64,000 bases of DNA from NCBI RefSeq assembly GCF_937871615.1, contig NZ_CALMPA010000022.1, positions 1 through 64,000 of the forward strand, given 5' to 3'. A model generated the notes under the pieces. That model was not told where the DNA came from. It did no database searches and was given only the letters and a program-made list of their open reading frames with translations. Position 1 is the first letter of the stretch; the number at the start of each line of letters is the position of its first letter. This DNA is from an uncultured Sphingomonas sp. (GTDB lineage Bacteria; Pseudomonadota; Alphaproteobacteria; Sphingomonadales; Sphingomonadaceae). Of the stretch, positions 42,431 through 52,055 are shown piece by piece. The position numbers and the translations under genes are program-made.

Positions 42431-44266
42431 ATGTCCGAACGGGAAGTGCCGCGCGCGAATGATAAAGTTTTGCCAACTCTTTCCATGCGACACGGGCGTA
42501 TGAAGCCGGCGGGGAAATTGTCTGGAGCGGCCTGGCGCTGGATCGGGCTGGCCCTGATCGTTCTCGCGACCTGCTGGGGCATTCCGGCGCGCGCCGAGAC
42601 GATCAATGTGAAACCCGCGCTTTGCCATGCGGTGACGGATCGTGAGCAACGCGACGATACGCTTTCGTCGCTGCGATTTTCCTGCACGGGAACGCCGCAG
42701 GATTATCAGCAACGCAGCCTGTGGCTGACCATCCCGACCGCGCGCCTGCCCGCTGACCGCAGGGATCTGGCGCTGATGGTGCACCAGTCGCGTTTCGACC
42801 GGCTGGCGGTTGCCTTTTCCTATGCCGATGGCGCGGTGAAGTGGCAGGAGGTGCGCGGCGGCCAGTTCGGCGCGCACTGGCGCGCGGCCGGGCAGATCGT
42901 GTTCGAGGCGCCCGATCGCGATGCGCCGCTTACCGGCGTGACGATGCGGTTCGATCATTTCGCCGGTTACGGCCTGTTGCACGCGCGCCTGATGTCGAAA
43001 GCGGCCAGCACCGCGCAATCCACCGCGCTGGCCGCCGTGGCGGCGGCGGCGCTCACGCTGTTGCTGATCGGCAGCATCTATACCTTCTCGCTCGCGCTGG
43101 CGGTTCGCCGCCAGTATCTCGCGTGGCACGGCGCCTGGGCCGCCTGCATGTTTCTGTGGGGCCTGATCTGGTCGCAACTGCACCTTCTCGTCATACCGGC
43201 CATGGCGGGGCGCGCTTCGGCGCAGACGGGCACGTTCCTGTCCTGCCTCGCCATCACGCTTGGAACCGCAAGCGCGCTAACAGCGCCCCGGCCCGGCGCG
43301 GTGCCGCGCTGGGCGAAGGTTGGTACGCTGGCGCTGGGCGTGACCATCCTGCTGCTGGGCATACCGCTGACGTTCATGCGCGGCGCGGGGCTGATGGAAC
43401 TCGACGCGATACTCGGGTTCCTCATTCTGGCCGATCTGCTCGCGGTCGCGCTCTGCCTCGCCTGCGCGTGGCGGCGCGGGGAGGCGAAGGCGCGCGATTT
43501 CGCCGGGGCATGGTTCGTGCCGATGGCGACGCTGGCGTTCATCCAGCTCGTCGATGTCGATGACGGTTTCTGGAACGGCGGATCGAAGCTGCTGATCCTC
43601 TTGGCGACGACATGGCAGACCTTGTGGCTGTCCGGCGCGGCGACGCGGCGGCTGGGGCGCCTGCGCATCGAGCGCGATCGTGCGCGCGCCGCCGAGATTC
43701 AGGCCCGCGAACTCGCGCGGCGCGATGCGCTGACGGGGCTGCGGAATCGTCGCGGCCTGATCGAAAGCGCGGCGCGGTTGCTGGAACATGCGCGGGCGAA
43801 CCAGTTGCCCGCGGCATTCCTGCTCGTCGATATTGATCGGTTCAAGGCGATCAACGACGTGCATGGGCACGATGCCGGCGATGCGGTGCTGCGGCAGGTG
43901 GGGCGAAGGATCGCGGCGTGGGAAGGCACCATGTGCACCGTCGGTCGCATCGGGGGCGAGGAATTCGGCCTGCTCACCATCGGACTCGAAGGCGTCGTTC
44001 TTCGGCGTTTTGCCGAAAGCGTGCGGCTGGGGATAGCCGCCTGCGATCATGGCGAGGCGATCGGGGCGCAGTCGGTCACCGCCAGTATCGGCGTTGCCGA
44101 GGCGGTGCGGGCAACCGAATTCCAGCGACTGTTCAGGCGCGCGGACGAGGCGCTTTACGATGCCAAGCGCGCGGGCCGGGATCGTGTCGTGTCGCGGCGG
44201 GTGGAGGCCGGGGGGGGGCAGCCACGGGGTCGCGCCGGGCGCCCGGCAAGCCGAAGCGGCGGATAA
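42431..44266 (+). CDS. Membrane diguanylate cyclase (sensory N-domain, 7TM-type region, GGDEF)
   Basis: About 611 residues. A signal or anchor helix near 40-58 ends in A-R-A-E; a periplasmic region (about 60-190) with two cysteines follows, then about seven hydrophobic segments (about 195-420), resembling 7TMR-DISM receptors. The GGDEF domain (about 440-600) begins A-R-R-D-A-L-T-G-L-R-N-R-R-G and has the intact signature G-G-E-E-F plus D-I-D-R-F-K-A-I-N-D. It should make cyclic di-GMP on an external signal. I see no clear I-site RxxD directly upstream of G-G-E-E-F. The start is uncertain (42431, 42485 or 42500). Confidence 0.88.
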   Translation: MSEREVPRANDKVLPTLSMRHGRMKPAGKLSGAAWRWIGLALIVLATCWGIPARAETINVKPALCHAVTDREQRDDTLSSLRFSCTGTPQDYQQRSLWLTIPTARLPADRRDLALMVHQSRFDRLAVAFSYADGAVKWQEVRGGQFGAHWRAAGQIVFEAPDRDAPLTGVTMRFDHFAGYGLLHARLMSKAASTAQSTALAAVAAAALTLLLIGSIYTFSLALAVRRQYLAWHGAWAACMFLWGLIWSQLHLLVIPAMAGRASAQTGTFLSCLAITLGTASALTAPRPGAVPRWAKVGTLALGVTILLLGIPLTFMRGAGLMELDAILGFLILADLLAVALCLACAWRRGEAKARDFAGAWFVPMATLAFIQLVDVDDGFWNGGSKLLILLATTWQTLWLSGAATRRLGRLRIERDRARAAEIQARELARRDALTGLRNRRGLIESAARLLEHARANQLPAAFLLVDIDRFKAINDVHGHDAGDAVLRQVGRRIAAWEGTMCTVGRIGGEEFGLLTIGLEGVVLRRFAESVRLGIAACDHGEAIGAQSVTASIGVAEAVRATEFQRLFRRADEALYDAKRAGRDRVVSRRVEAGGGQPRGRAGRPASRSGG

Positions 44267-44520
44267 GAGTGCGCGTGGCGAGCCGGGGCGTGCGCTTGCC
44301 CCGGCTCGGGCCGGCTATCGCTGGATAGGGAGGCGCCGGGAAACGTCCGTCGGCGTGCTGCTGCCAGCGTGGCGGATTATCGCCATGTAATACAGCAATA
44401 TTTTGAAATTTCCCTTAGGACTTGAAGCGTTTTGGGCGGGGCGCTATCAGCCCCGTAAGAGCGCGTGTAGCGCCGGAAAATCGAAAGGAGGGGATCGAAC
44501 CAGTGAATCCGGAGGGGATT

Positions 44521-46773
44521 ATGCGTACACGATATTTCACCATGCTGGCTGCTGGAAGCGCGCTGATCGCGCTCGCGCCGGCTGCTAATGCCCAGGCTGG
44601 CGAAGCAACCGATAACGGCGGGCTGCCCGATATCGTCGTCACCGCCACCAAGCAGAAGCTGACGTTGCAGGAAGTGCCGATCTCGGTCGGTGTCGTCAGC
44701 GGCAAGGGGATGGAGGACCAGGGGGTCCGCCAGTTCACCGATCTCCAGTCGACGGTGCCCAACCTCCAGATCGACAATACCAACGGCAATTACGCGATCA
44801 CCATCCGCGGCCTTGGCTCGGGTTCGAGCAATCTCGCGTTCGAGCAATCGGTTGGCCTGTTCGTCGATGGCGTCTATTCCAGCCGCGCGCGTTCGCTGCA
44901 GGTGCCGTTCCTCGATGTCGAGCGTGTCGAAGTGGTGCGCGGGCCGCAGGGCGCGCTGTTCGGCAAGAACACCAACGCCGGCGCGATCAGCATCATCACG
45001 CGGCGCCCGACGCGCGATTTTCAGGCGGAAGCGCGGATCGGCGGCGAGCTTGCGCAGGGCGGGTTCAACGCCAGCACCTATGTTTCGACGCCGGTGAGCG
45101 ATACGCTCGCCATCCGCCTGAGCGGGCAGGCCGGCCGCACCGACGGCTATATCGACAATCGCATGACCGGCCAGAAGGAAAACGGCGGGAAATATATCTC
45201 CGGTCGCGCGCAGGTGCTGTGGCAGCCGACCGGCAATTTCGAGGCGCTGCTGAAGGTCGAGGCGTTCCGTAACGAGATCGACGGCTCGAACGCGGTGTTC
45301 AACAACATCGGCAACGCGGGGTGCTCGCTGTGCGATCTCGTGCGCAATGCGAGCGGCGGCGCCAACGCGCAGCAATATCCCGGCTTCTGGCGCACCAGCC
45401 GCGGCAATCCGCCCGAAACCGATATCACCCGCTCGAACACCCAGTCGCTGACGCTCAACTGGAACCCGGCGGACTGGAATATCACCTCGATCACCGCCTT
45501 CCAGAAGATCAACGCGGGGCGGACGTTCAACACCATTCCGGGCGGGCTGCCGCTGCTCAACACGCTGCAGGCGGAGAATACCACGCAATTCTCGCAGGAA
45601 GTGCGCGCGGCAAAGAGCATCGTCGACGGGCTGCGCGTCACCGCCGGCCTGACCTATACGCACGCCGACACCAGCATCGTGCAGGACGTGACCTATACCG
45701 GCATCGCCGCCGGGGTGGCGACCGTGCCGGACGGGATGGCGCACCGCCCGTTCGATCAGAAGACCTGGTCGCTCTCGCCTTATGCCATCCTCGATGCCGA
45801 TCTTTCGAGCCATCTGAAGTTCAACGGCAGCCTGCGTTACAGCTATGAGGACAAGAGCGCGCGCGCGCAGAGCGTGTTCAACGGCGTGCGGCGCCCGGCG
45901 AACAACCTCGATTACGACATCTCCGGCCAGCGCAAGGAAAAGCTGTGGGATTACTCGCTGCGGATGCGCTATGAGTTCAGCAAGCAGGTTTCGGCCTATC
46001 TGAGCTATGCGACCGGCACCAAGGGCGGCGGGTTCATCTCGAACGACGGCCTGCTGCTGTACAATATCAACAACAACAAGGGCCGGTTCGATTTCGATTC
46101 CGAGCGCGCGCGCGCCTGGGAACTGGGCACCAAGATGCGGCTGCTCAACCGCCGCCTCGATATTGATCTCGCGCTGTTCCGCACGCGGTTCGAAAATCTC
46201 CAGGTCTCGTCGTTCAACGGCACCGCGTTCATCACCGGCAACGCCGCCGAGGCGACCGCGCAGGGCGTCGAGGTCGACACGCGCTTCCGCCCGAACCGCG
46301 TGCTCAGCATGGGCTTCGCGGGCGCCTATCTCGACGCGAAGTACGACAATTATCCCGGCGGCCCGTGTGTCTATAACGCACCGGCGGGCTGCACCCCGGC
46401 GACCAACAATCTGGCGGGCTCGCCCCTGGTGCGCGCGCCGGAATGGAAGGGATCGGGCTATATGCAGGTCGATGTGCCGGCGGGTGACAGCGTGATCGTC
46501 TCCGCGCGCGGATCGGCGGATTACACCAGCCGGTCTTACATGCAGGGCGATCTCAATCCGCTGAACAGCCAGCCCGCCTATACGCGCTACGATGCGCGGC
46601 TGGGCGTGCGCGCCAGCAACGACAAGTGGGAGGTCGCGCTCGTCGGGCGCAACCTGTCGAACGAGGTTATCATCAGCCAGGCGTTCAACACGCCGCTGCT
46701 GGGGAATAACAGCCACGTCGTGATGGTCGCGCCGCCGCGCACCATCTCGATCGAGGCGCGTATCCGCTACTAA
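44521..46773 (+). CDS. TonB-dependent outer-membrane receptor
   Basis: A 750-residue receptor. The signal peptide ends A-A-N-A-Q near residue 25. The plug starts D-I-V-V-T-A-T-K-Q-K and contains G-L-F-V-D-G-V-Y-S-S-R and V-E-V-V-R-G-P-Q-G-A-L-F-G-K-N. The barrel ends in S-I-E-A-R-I-R-Y. GGAGGGG lies just before ATG 44521, downstream of an earlier in-frame codon at 44422. The next genes, an exported amidohydrolase and a deaminase, suggest the ligand carries an amide, peptide or nucleobase, which is inference. Confidence 0.92.
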   Translation: MRTRYFTMLAAGSALIALAPAANAQAGEATDNGGLPDIVVTATKQKLTLQEVPISVGVVSGKGMEDQGVRQFTDLQSTVPNLQIDNTNGNYAITIRGLGSGSSNLAFEQSVGLFVDGVYSSRARSLQVPFLDVERVEVVRGPQGALFGKNTNAGAISIITRRPTRDFQAEARIGGELAQGGFNASTYVSTPVSDTLAIRLSGQAGRTDGYIDNRMTGQKENGGKYISGRAQVLWQPTGNFEALLKVEAFRNEIDGSNAVFNNIGNAGCSLCDLVRNASGGANAQQYPGFWRTSRGNPPETDITRSNTQSLTLNWNPADWNITSITAFQKINAGRTFNTIPGGLPLLNTLQAENTTQFSQEVRAAKSIVDGLRVTAGLTYTHADTSIVQDVTYTGIAAGVATVPDGMAHRPFDQKTWSLSPYAILDADLSSHLKFNGSLRYSYEDKSARAQSVFNGVRRPANNLDYDISGQRKEKLWDYSLRMRYEFSKQVSAYLSYATGTKGGGFISNDGLLLYNINNNKGRFDFDSERARAWELGTKMRLLNRRLDIDLALFRTRFENLQVSSFNGTAFITGNAAEATAQGVEVDTRFRPNRVLSMGFAGAYLDAKYDNYPGGPCVYNAPAGCTPATNNLAGSPLVRAPEWKGSGYMQVDVPAGDSVIVSARGSADYTSRSYMQGDLNPLNSQPAYTRYDARLGVRASNDKWEVALVGRNLSNEVIISQAFNTPLLGNNSHVVMVAPPRTISIEARIRY

Positions 46774-46806
46774 GCGGGCGCAGGCCGCATAACGCGGGAA
46801 GCTTGG

Positions 46807-46841
46807 GCGGCCGCCGGCGGGGTTTTTCCACCGGCGGCCGC
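46807..46841. terminator. Hairpin after the third TonB receptor gene
   Basis: An 11-bp perfect stem (GCGGCCGCCGG with CCGGCGGCCGC) around a 13-base loop containing TTTTT. There is no T tract downstream, so it is not a classical terminator; it may limit read-through into the amidohydrolase gene or protect the receptor message. Confidence 0.45.
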
Positions 46842-46909
46842 TTCACGTTGGACGCCGCGCGCGCGATGCGGCACAGCCGGGGCATGTGGTTCGGCTGGAC
46901 GGGAATGGC

Positions 46910-48364
46910 ATGGCGGTGAAGAAGGCTCTTGTCGCATTGGCGGCGGCGGTATCGTTGTTGCCGATGGCGGCGGCGGCGCGCGAGATGGCGGATGTGCTGA
47001 TCCGCCACGCGACATTGGTGGATGTCGAACACGCCCGCGCCATCCCCGATCAGGCGGTGGCGACGGTGGGCGAACGGATCGTCGCGGTCGGCAAGGATGC
47101 CGATGTGGCGAAGGCGTGGGGCGCGCGTCGCCAGGTCGAGGGCAAGGGGCGCTATCTGATCCCTGGTCTCTGGGACATGCACGTCCATTTCGGCGGCGGC
47201 CCCGAACTCATCGACGAGAACAAGGCGCTGCTGCCGCTCTACGTCGCTTATGGCATCACCACGGTGCGCGATGCTTCGGGCGATCTGCCCTATGATGTGC
47301 TCAAGTGGCGCGGGGAGATCGCGGACGGCAAGCTGTTCGGCCCGCGGCTGCTCAGTTCCGGCCCGAAGATCGAGGGGCTCAAGCCGGTGTGGAAGGGCAC
47401 GCTCGAAACCGGCTCCGAAGCCGATGTCGATCAGGCGATCGCGAAGCTTGGCGCGCTCAAGGTCGATTTCGTCAAGATCACCGACAGCACGTTGAAGCCG
47501 GAGCTGTTCCTCTATGCCGTCAGCCATGTGCGCGCCGCGGGCCTGCGCGCATCCGGGCATATCCCGATGGCGCTCACCGTGGGGCAGGCGGTCGATGCCG
47601 GGATCAGTTCGATCGAGCACCTGAGCTATGCCTATAAGGCGGGCGTGAAGGATGAGGCGGGAATCGCCGCCGATTTCGCCGCCGGTCGCATTGATCGCGC
47701 GGGCGCGCAGGCGCGGCTCGACGCGGGTTTCGATCAGGCGACGGCGATGGCGTCTTATGCCAAGCTCAGGGATCGCGGCGTGTTCGTTACGCCGACGCTC
47801 AACATCGAGCGGCTGCTCGCCTTTCTCGACAGCGACGATCATTCGAAGGACGCGTTCCTCGCCTATATCGGGCCGGGGCTGCGCAAGACCTATCAGTGGC
47901 GGATTGATCGCGCCGCCCAGGCCACGCCAGAGCAGATCGAGGCGCGGCATCGCCGCTATCGGCAGACGGCGGCGGTGATGCCGCTGCTGCAAAAAGCTGG
48001 CGTCACGATCATGGCCGGCACCGATGCGGGCTTCCTCAATTCGTTCGATTATCCAGCACTCGGGCTGCATCAGGAACTGGCGCTCTATGTCGAAAACGGG
48101 CTGACCCCGGCGGAGGCGCTTTCCGCCGCGACGCGTGCCGGGCCGAAATGGTTCGGTATGCTCGATCGTTACGGCTCGGTGGAGGTGGGCAAGCAGGCCG
48201 ATCTCGTGCTGCTCGATCGCAATCCGCTGGAGGACATCGCCGCCACCCGCACGGTCAACACGGTCGTGCTGCGGGGCAGGGTGGAGGATCGCGCCGCGCT
48301 CGACAAATTGCTGGCCGATGCAAAGGCGAAGGTGGCGCGCTGGAACGCCGAAGCGGCGAAATGA
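46910..48364 (+). CDS. Exported metal-dependent amidohydrolase (imidazolonepropionase/prolidase-like)
   Basis: A 484-residue amidohydrolase_1 protein with a signal peptide (to about residue 23, A-A-A-A-R). Metal ligands are His91 and His93 in D-M-H-V-H-F, a candidate bridging Lys in V-K-I-T-D, His in S-G-H-I-P and I-E-H-L-S, and the catalytic Asp in A-G-T-D-A-G-F. The C-terminal composite beta domain ends with G-K-Q-A-D-L-V-L-L-D-R-N-P. Similar exported enzymes hydrolyse X-Pro or other dipeptides and cyclic amides. ATG 46910 precedes the signal; the stop overlaps the deaminase gene (ATGA). Confidence 0.88.
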   Translation: MAVKKALVALAAAVSLLPMAAAAREMADVLIRHATLVDVEHARAIPDQAVATVGERIVAVGKDADVAKAWGARRQVEGKGRYLIPGLWDMHVHFGGGPELIDENKALLPLYVAYGITTVRDASGDLPYDVLKWRGEIADGKLFGPRLLSSGPKIEGLKPVWKGTLETGSEADVDQAIAKLGALKVDFVKITDSTLKPELFLYAVSHVRAAGLRASGHIPMALTVGQAVDAGISSIEHLSYAYKAGVKDEAGIAADFAAGRIDRAGAQARLDAGFDQATAMASYAKLRDRGVFVTPTLNIERLLAFLDSDDHSKDAFLAYIGPGLRKTYQWRIDRAAQATPEQIEARHRRYRQTAAVMPLLQKAGVTIMAGTDAGFLNSFDYPALGLHQELALYVENGLTPAEALSAATRAGPKWFGMLDRYGSVEVGKQADLVLLDRNPLEDIAATRTVNTVVLRGRVEDRAALDKLLADAKAKVARWNAEAAK

Positions 48365-48822
48365 CGGCGGAGGCGGAGCGGGATTTCCTGCGCGCCGCGA
48401 TCGAGCTGGCGCGCGGGAATGTCGCGGGCGGCGGGCGCCCGTTCGGCGCGCTGGTGGTGAAGGATGGCGCGGTGATCGCCACCGGCGTCAACGAGATACT
48501 CGCGACCGGCGATCCCACCGCCCATGCCGAGATGGGCGCGATCCGCGCGGCGAGCCGGGCGCTGGGCTCGCCCGATCTTTCGGGGTGCGCGGTTTATGCC
48601 AGCGGTCATCCGTGCCCGATGTGCATGGCCGCGATGCGGATGGCGGGCATAACGGCGGTGAGCTTCGCTTATTCGAACGAGGATGCCGCGCCGTTCGGCC
48701 TTTCGACCGCCGCGATCTACGCCGAACTGGCGTTGCCCTTGGCGCAGCAACGGATGCGCATTCGCCATGTGCCGGTGGACGATGTCGCCCCGCCCGCGCT
48801 TTATGCCGAGTGGCGCGGTTAA
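48361..48822 (+). CDS. Nucleoside/nucleobase deaminase (TadA/guanine-deaminase superfamily)
   Basis: A 153-residue zinc deaminase. The zinc site and catalytic Glu are His55-Ala-Glu57 with Cys85 and Cys88 in P-C-P-M-C. R-P-F-G-A-L-V-V and the Y-S-N-E-D-A-A-P-F-G segment fit the guanine-deaminase-like branch rather than tRNA-specific TadA. It starts at the ATG overlapping the amidohydrolase stop. Its stop overlaps that of the convergent MBL gene by three bases. Confidence 0.88.
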   Translation: MTAEAERDFLRAAIELARGNVAGGGRPFGALVVKDGAVIATGVNEILATGDPTAHAEMGAIRAASRALGSPDLSGCAVYASGHPCPMCMAAMRMAGITAVSFAYSNEDAAPFGLSTAAIYAELALPLAQQRMRIRHVPVDDVAPPALYAEWRG

Positions 48823-49898
48823 CGCACGGACCAGCGCCGCAATTCCATCCCCTTGCTCGCGGCGGGCAGGCTGAACACCATCCCGTCCTCTCCCACGGTG
48901 ATCGTGCCGCCGAAACGCTGGCGCGCGTCGCCGAGGAACGCGGGATACATCAGCCGCGAGGGCAGCGGCGGGATATTGTGGCTGAAGACGAGGTGCTTCA
49001 CCCCCGCCGCCTGCGCTTCGGCGGCGGCGTCCTCCGGTGAGGTGTGATAGTTCAGGATATCGCGGGTGATCCGCGTGAACGCGGGCTGGCGGCGCTGGTC
49101 CAGCGCCTCGGTCATCAGCCCGACGAGCCGGGGTTGTAGCCCTTCATGGATCAGCAGATCCGCGCCACGCGCATTGCGCGCGATCGCGGGCGTCGGGCTG
49201 GTATCGCCGCTGAACACGATCGAACGCCCCTTGTAGCTGAAACGATAACCCACCGCCGGCTCGACTGGCCCATGATCGACGCGGAAGGCGGTGACGGTCA
49301 GCCCATCCCCCTCGAACACCGAGACGGGGGACCAGTCGCCCCTGGGCGGCAGCGCGAAGGGCATGGCCTCGCCGCCGGTGCCCGATGGCGGCGCCACCGA
49401 CGCGCCATGATGCGCGGTGCGGAAGCCGGCGTCGATCGCATAGGCCTGATTGAACCCCGCGACCACGCGATCGGTGCCCGCCGGCCCGTAAACCGGCAGC
49501 GGGCGGGTGCGCCCCGCGCCCGTCCAGGCGAGCAGCAGCAGCGGCCCCAGCCCGTCGATATGATCCGAATGAAGATGCGTCAGGAACACGCCCTCGATGC
49601 GGCCATTGGGGATGCCCATCAGCATGATGTTGCGCGCGCCGCCCTCGCCCGCGTCGAGCGCGAACATGTGCCGCCCGGCGATCACCACGCTGCACGGCCC
49701 GGCGCGCGTCGGATCGGGCATCGGCGAGCCGGTGCCGCATAGCGCGACATGCAGGCCGTCGGGAAGCGCGCGTGTCGCATCGACGCCGGCGCGGCGCTCG
49801 ATCGCGGCGCGCGCCACCTCGCGCCCGATCGCGCCGGGAAACGCCGCCGCCGCGAGCACCGCCGCCCCGCCCGCCGTCCATCCGATCGCGTGCCGCAT
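48819..49898 (-). CDS. Exported MBL-fold metallo-hydrolase (RNase Z-like branch)
   Basis: A 359-residue protein with an N-terminal hydrophobic signal (about 8-24). The zinc motif T-H-L-H-S-D-H-I-D-G has His108, His110, Asp112 and His113; further ligands lie in S-G-D-T-S-P, the D-H-G-P strand and F-S-H-N-I. The overall pattern is that of RNase Z/arylsulfatase-type lactamase folds, but an exported copy will not process tRNA, so it likely hydrolyses an ester, sulfate ester or lactone in the periplasm. Its 5' end is 127 bp from the divergent sulfatase operon. Confidence 0.85.
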   Translation of the reverse strand: MRHAIGWTAGGAAVLAAAAFPGAIGREVARAAIERRAGVDATRALPDGLHVALCGTGSPMPDPTRAGPCSVVIAGRHMFALDAGEGGARNIMLMGIPNGRIEGVFLTHLHSDHIDGLGPLLLLAWTGAGRTRPLPVYGPAGTDRVVAGFNQAYAIDAGFRTAHHGASVAPPSGTGGEAMPFALPPRGDWSPVSVFEGDGLTVTAFRVDHGPVEPAVGYRFSYKGRSIVFSGDTSPTPAIARNARGADLLIHEGLQPRLVGLMTEALDQRRQPAFTRITRDILNYHTSPEDAAAEAQAAGVKHLVFSHNIPPLPSRLMYPAFLGDARQRFGGTITVGEDGMVFSLPAASKGMELRRWSVR

Positions 49899-50025
49899 CT
49901 GAACTCTCCCCCAGGCCCGTCTGCGTGGAGGATAAGCGATATTATGGCATTATCAATGCCGATATCTTGCGCGCGCGGAAACGCATGATAGGATCGCGTG
50001 ATGAGGCAAGGGGGAGGATGCGGCT

Positions 50026-50409
50026 GTGACGCAGATATCGCGCGTGCTCGTTGCGCTGGTGGCGCTGCTCAATATCGCGCTGGGGCTGGGCTTTCTGATT
50101 GATCCGGCGGGATCGGCGCAGCGCTTCTTCCTGGAGCCGCTGGGCACGCAGGGGATGGCGACGCTGCGGGCGGATTTCACCGCCTTCTTCGTCGTCGGCG
50201 GGGTGGCGGCGCTGCTCGGGGCGACGCGCAACGATCGCGCGCCGCTGATCGTGCCGATCGCGTTGCTGTCGATCGCGATCGCGGGGCGCGCGGTTAGCCT
50301 CGTCGCCGATGGCGCGCCCGCCACCGCCTTTCCGCCGATGGTGGTGGAGGCGGTGATGGTCGCGATCCTGCTGCTCGCGCGGCGGATATTCGCGGATGCG
50401 CGCGGGTGA
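50026..50409 (+). CDS. Small four-helix membrane protein (DUF4345-like)
   Basis: A 127-residue inner-membrane protein from a GTG start with GGGGAGG about 9 bases upstream. Four hydrophobic helices are visible (about 5-23, 48-68, 73-93, 100-118). G-F-L-I-D-P after helix 1 and the R-A-D-F-T-A-F-F-V-V-G-G-V segment fit DUF4345-type proteins. Its function is not known. It overlaps the sulfatase gene by GTGA, so it heads the sulfatase operon. Confidence 0.7.
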   Translation: MTQISRVLVALVALLNIALGLGFLIDPAGSAQRFFLEPLGTQGMATLRADFTAFFVVGGVAALLGATRNDRAPLIVPIALLSIAIAGRAVSLVADGAPATAFPPMVVEAVMVAILLLARRIFADARG

Positions 50410-52055
50410 AGCGCTGGAAGAAGATCGCGCTCGGCACCGTCGGCGCGGCGGCGGTCGCGGGGTTCGCGGCGAAGGATTATGTGCTGCTGCACCTGCCGGG
50501 CTGGCTCTCCCCGCATGTCGCGCCCTTCCACGAGATCGCGTGGCGGCCCGGCCCCGCCACGCCTGCATTGCCGCCGGAGAAGCGCCCGCCCAATATCGTG
50601 CTGATCGTGGCGGACGATCTTGGCTTCAACGATATCAGCCTCAACGGCGGCGGGGTGGCGCGCGGGCTGCTCAAGACGCCCAATATCGACGCGATCGGGC
50701 GACAGGGGGTGATCTTCGCGCAGGCTTATGCCGGCAACGCCACCTGCGCGCCCTCGCGCGCGGCGCTGCTTACCGGGCGCTATCCGACGCGTTTCGGCTT
50801 CGAATTCACGCCGACCGATACGCGCTTCGCCAGGACGGTGGCGAGTTTCCCGAGCAACTGGCGATATAAGACGATCCTCGACAAGGCGGCGGTGGACAAT
50901 GATCCCCCGCCCGATGCGAAGGGCATTCCCACCAGCGAGCGGACGATCGCGGACGTGCTGCGCGCCGGCGGGTATCACAATGTCCATCTCGGCAAATGGC
51001 ATCTTGGCGGGGAACCGGGGATGCGCCCCGAGCAGCGCGGCTTCGATGAGAGTCTTGGCTTCATCATCGGCGCGCAGATGTTCCTGCCGCAGAACGACCG
51101 CAACGTCGTCAATTCGAAGCAGGATTTCGATCCGATCGACAAATATCTGTGGGCGAACCTGCCGTTCAGCGTCCAGTATAACGGCGGTGAACGGTTTCAC
51201 CCCGATCGCTATATGACCGATTATCTGACGCATCAGGCGGTGCGCGCGATCGACGCCAACCGCAACCGGCCGTTCTTCCTCTATCTCGCCTATAACGCGC
51301 CGCATACGCCGCTTCAGGCACTGAAAAGCGATTACGACGCCTTGTCCGCGATCCCCGATCATCGCACGCGCGTTTATGCCGCGATGATCCGCGCGCTCGA
51401 TCGCGGCGTGGGGCAGGTGATGCAGGCGCTGAAGGAGCGCGGGCTGGACGACAATACGCTCATCATCTTCACCAGTGACAATGGCGGCGCGCATTATATC
51501 GGGCTGCCGGAGATCAACCGCCCGTATCGCGGCTGGAAGGCGACCTTCTTCGAAGGCGGCATCAGGGTGCCGCTGCTCATGCGCTGGCCCGCGCGGATCG
51601 CGGCGGGCACGCGGGTGAACGGCACGGTCAGTCATTTCGATATCTTCGCCACCGCCGCCGGCGCCGCCGGGGTCAAGCCGCCTGCCGATCGCGTGATCGA
51701 CGGGATCGATCTTGCGCCCTATGTCGATGCGCGGCGCGCGCCGATGCCCAGACGCACCTTGTTCTGGAAAAGCGGCGCTTATCAGGCGGTGCGCGATGGC
51801 GATGCGAAGTTGCAGATCCTGGATATCCCGCGCCGGTCGCTGCTCTACGATCTTGGCGGCGATCCGACCGAGCGGCGCGATATCGCGGGCGGCAATCCGG
51901 CGGAGGTTCAGCGGTTGACCGCGCTGATCCGCGCCCATGATGCGCAGCAGGCGAGGCCCTCATGGGCCGCGCTGTTCCGCTCCCCCGTCGCGATCGACCG
52001 TCCGCTCGGCACGCCGCCGCGCGCGGGCGAAGCGTATAGCTATTGGTCGAACTGA
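50406..52055 (+). CDS. Type I sulfatase (arylsulfatase family), membrane-anchored or exported
   Basis: A 549-residue alkaline-phosphatase-superfamily sulfatase from a GTG start. An N-terminal hydrophobic helix (about 7-25) anchors or exports it. Calcium and sulfate-binding motif I-V-A-D-D-L-G is near 65; Cys114 in C-A-P-S-R-A-A-L-L-T-G-R is the residue converted to formylglycine. G-K-W-H-L-G and T-S-D-N-G-G-A-H are further active-site blocks. It hydrolyses sulfate esters; a maturase must be encoded elsewhere. It lies in an operon with a TetR regulator (TGATG overlap). Confidence 0.92.
   Translation: MKRWKKIALGTVGAAAVAGFAAKDYVLLHLPGWLSPHVAPFHEIAWRPGPATPALPPEKRPPNIVLIVADDLGFNDISLNGGGVARGLLKTPNIDAIGRQGVIFAQAYAGNATCAPSRAALLTGRYPTRFGFEFTPTDTRFARTVASFPSNWRYKTILDKAAVDNDPPPDAKGIPTSERTIADVLRAGGYHNVHLGKWHLGGEPGMRPEQRGFDESLGFIIGAQMFLPQNDRNVVNSKQDFDPIDKYLWANLPFSVQYNGGERFHPDRYMTDYLTHQAVRAIDANRNRPFFLYLAYNAPHTPLQALKSDYDALSAIPDHRTRVYAAMIRALDRGVGQVMQALKERGLDDNTLIIFTSDNGGAHYIGLPEINRPYRGWKATFFEGGIRVPLLMRWPARIAAGTRVNGTVSHFDIFATAAGAAGVKPPADRVIDGIDLAPYVDARRAPMPRRTLFWKSGAYQAVRDGDAKLQILDIPRRSLLYDLGGDPTERRDIAGGNPAEVQRLTALIRAHDAQQARPSWAALFRSPVAIDRPLGTPPRAGEAYSYWSN

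Noticed and set aside
44377..46716. A 779-residue minus-strand open frame
   Set aside because: Antisense to the TonB receptor at 44521, whose signal peptide, plug and barrel are unambiguous.
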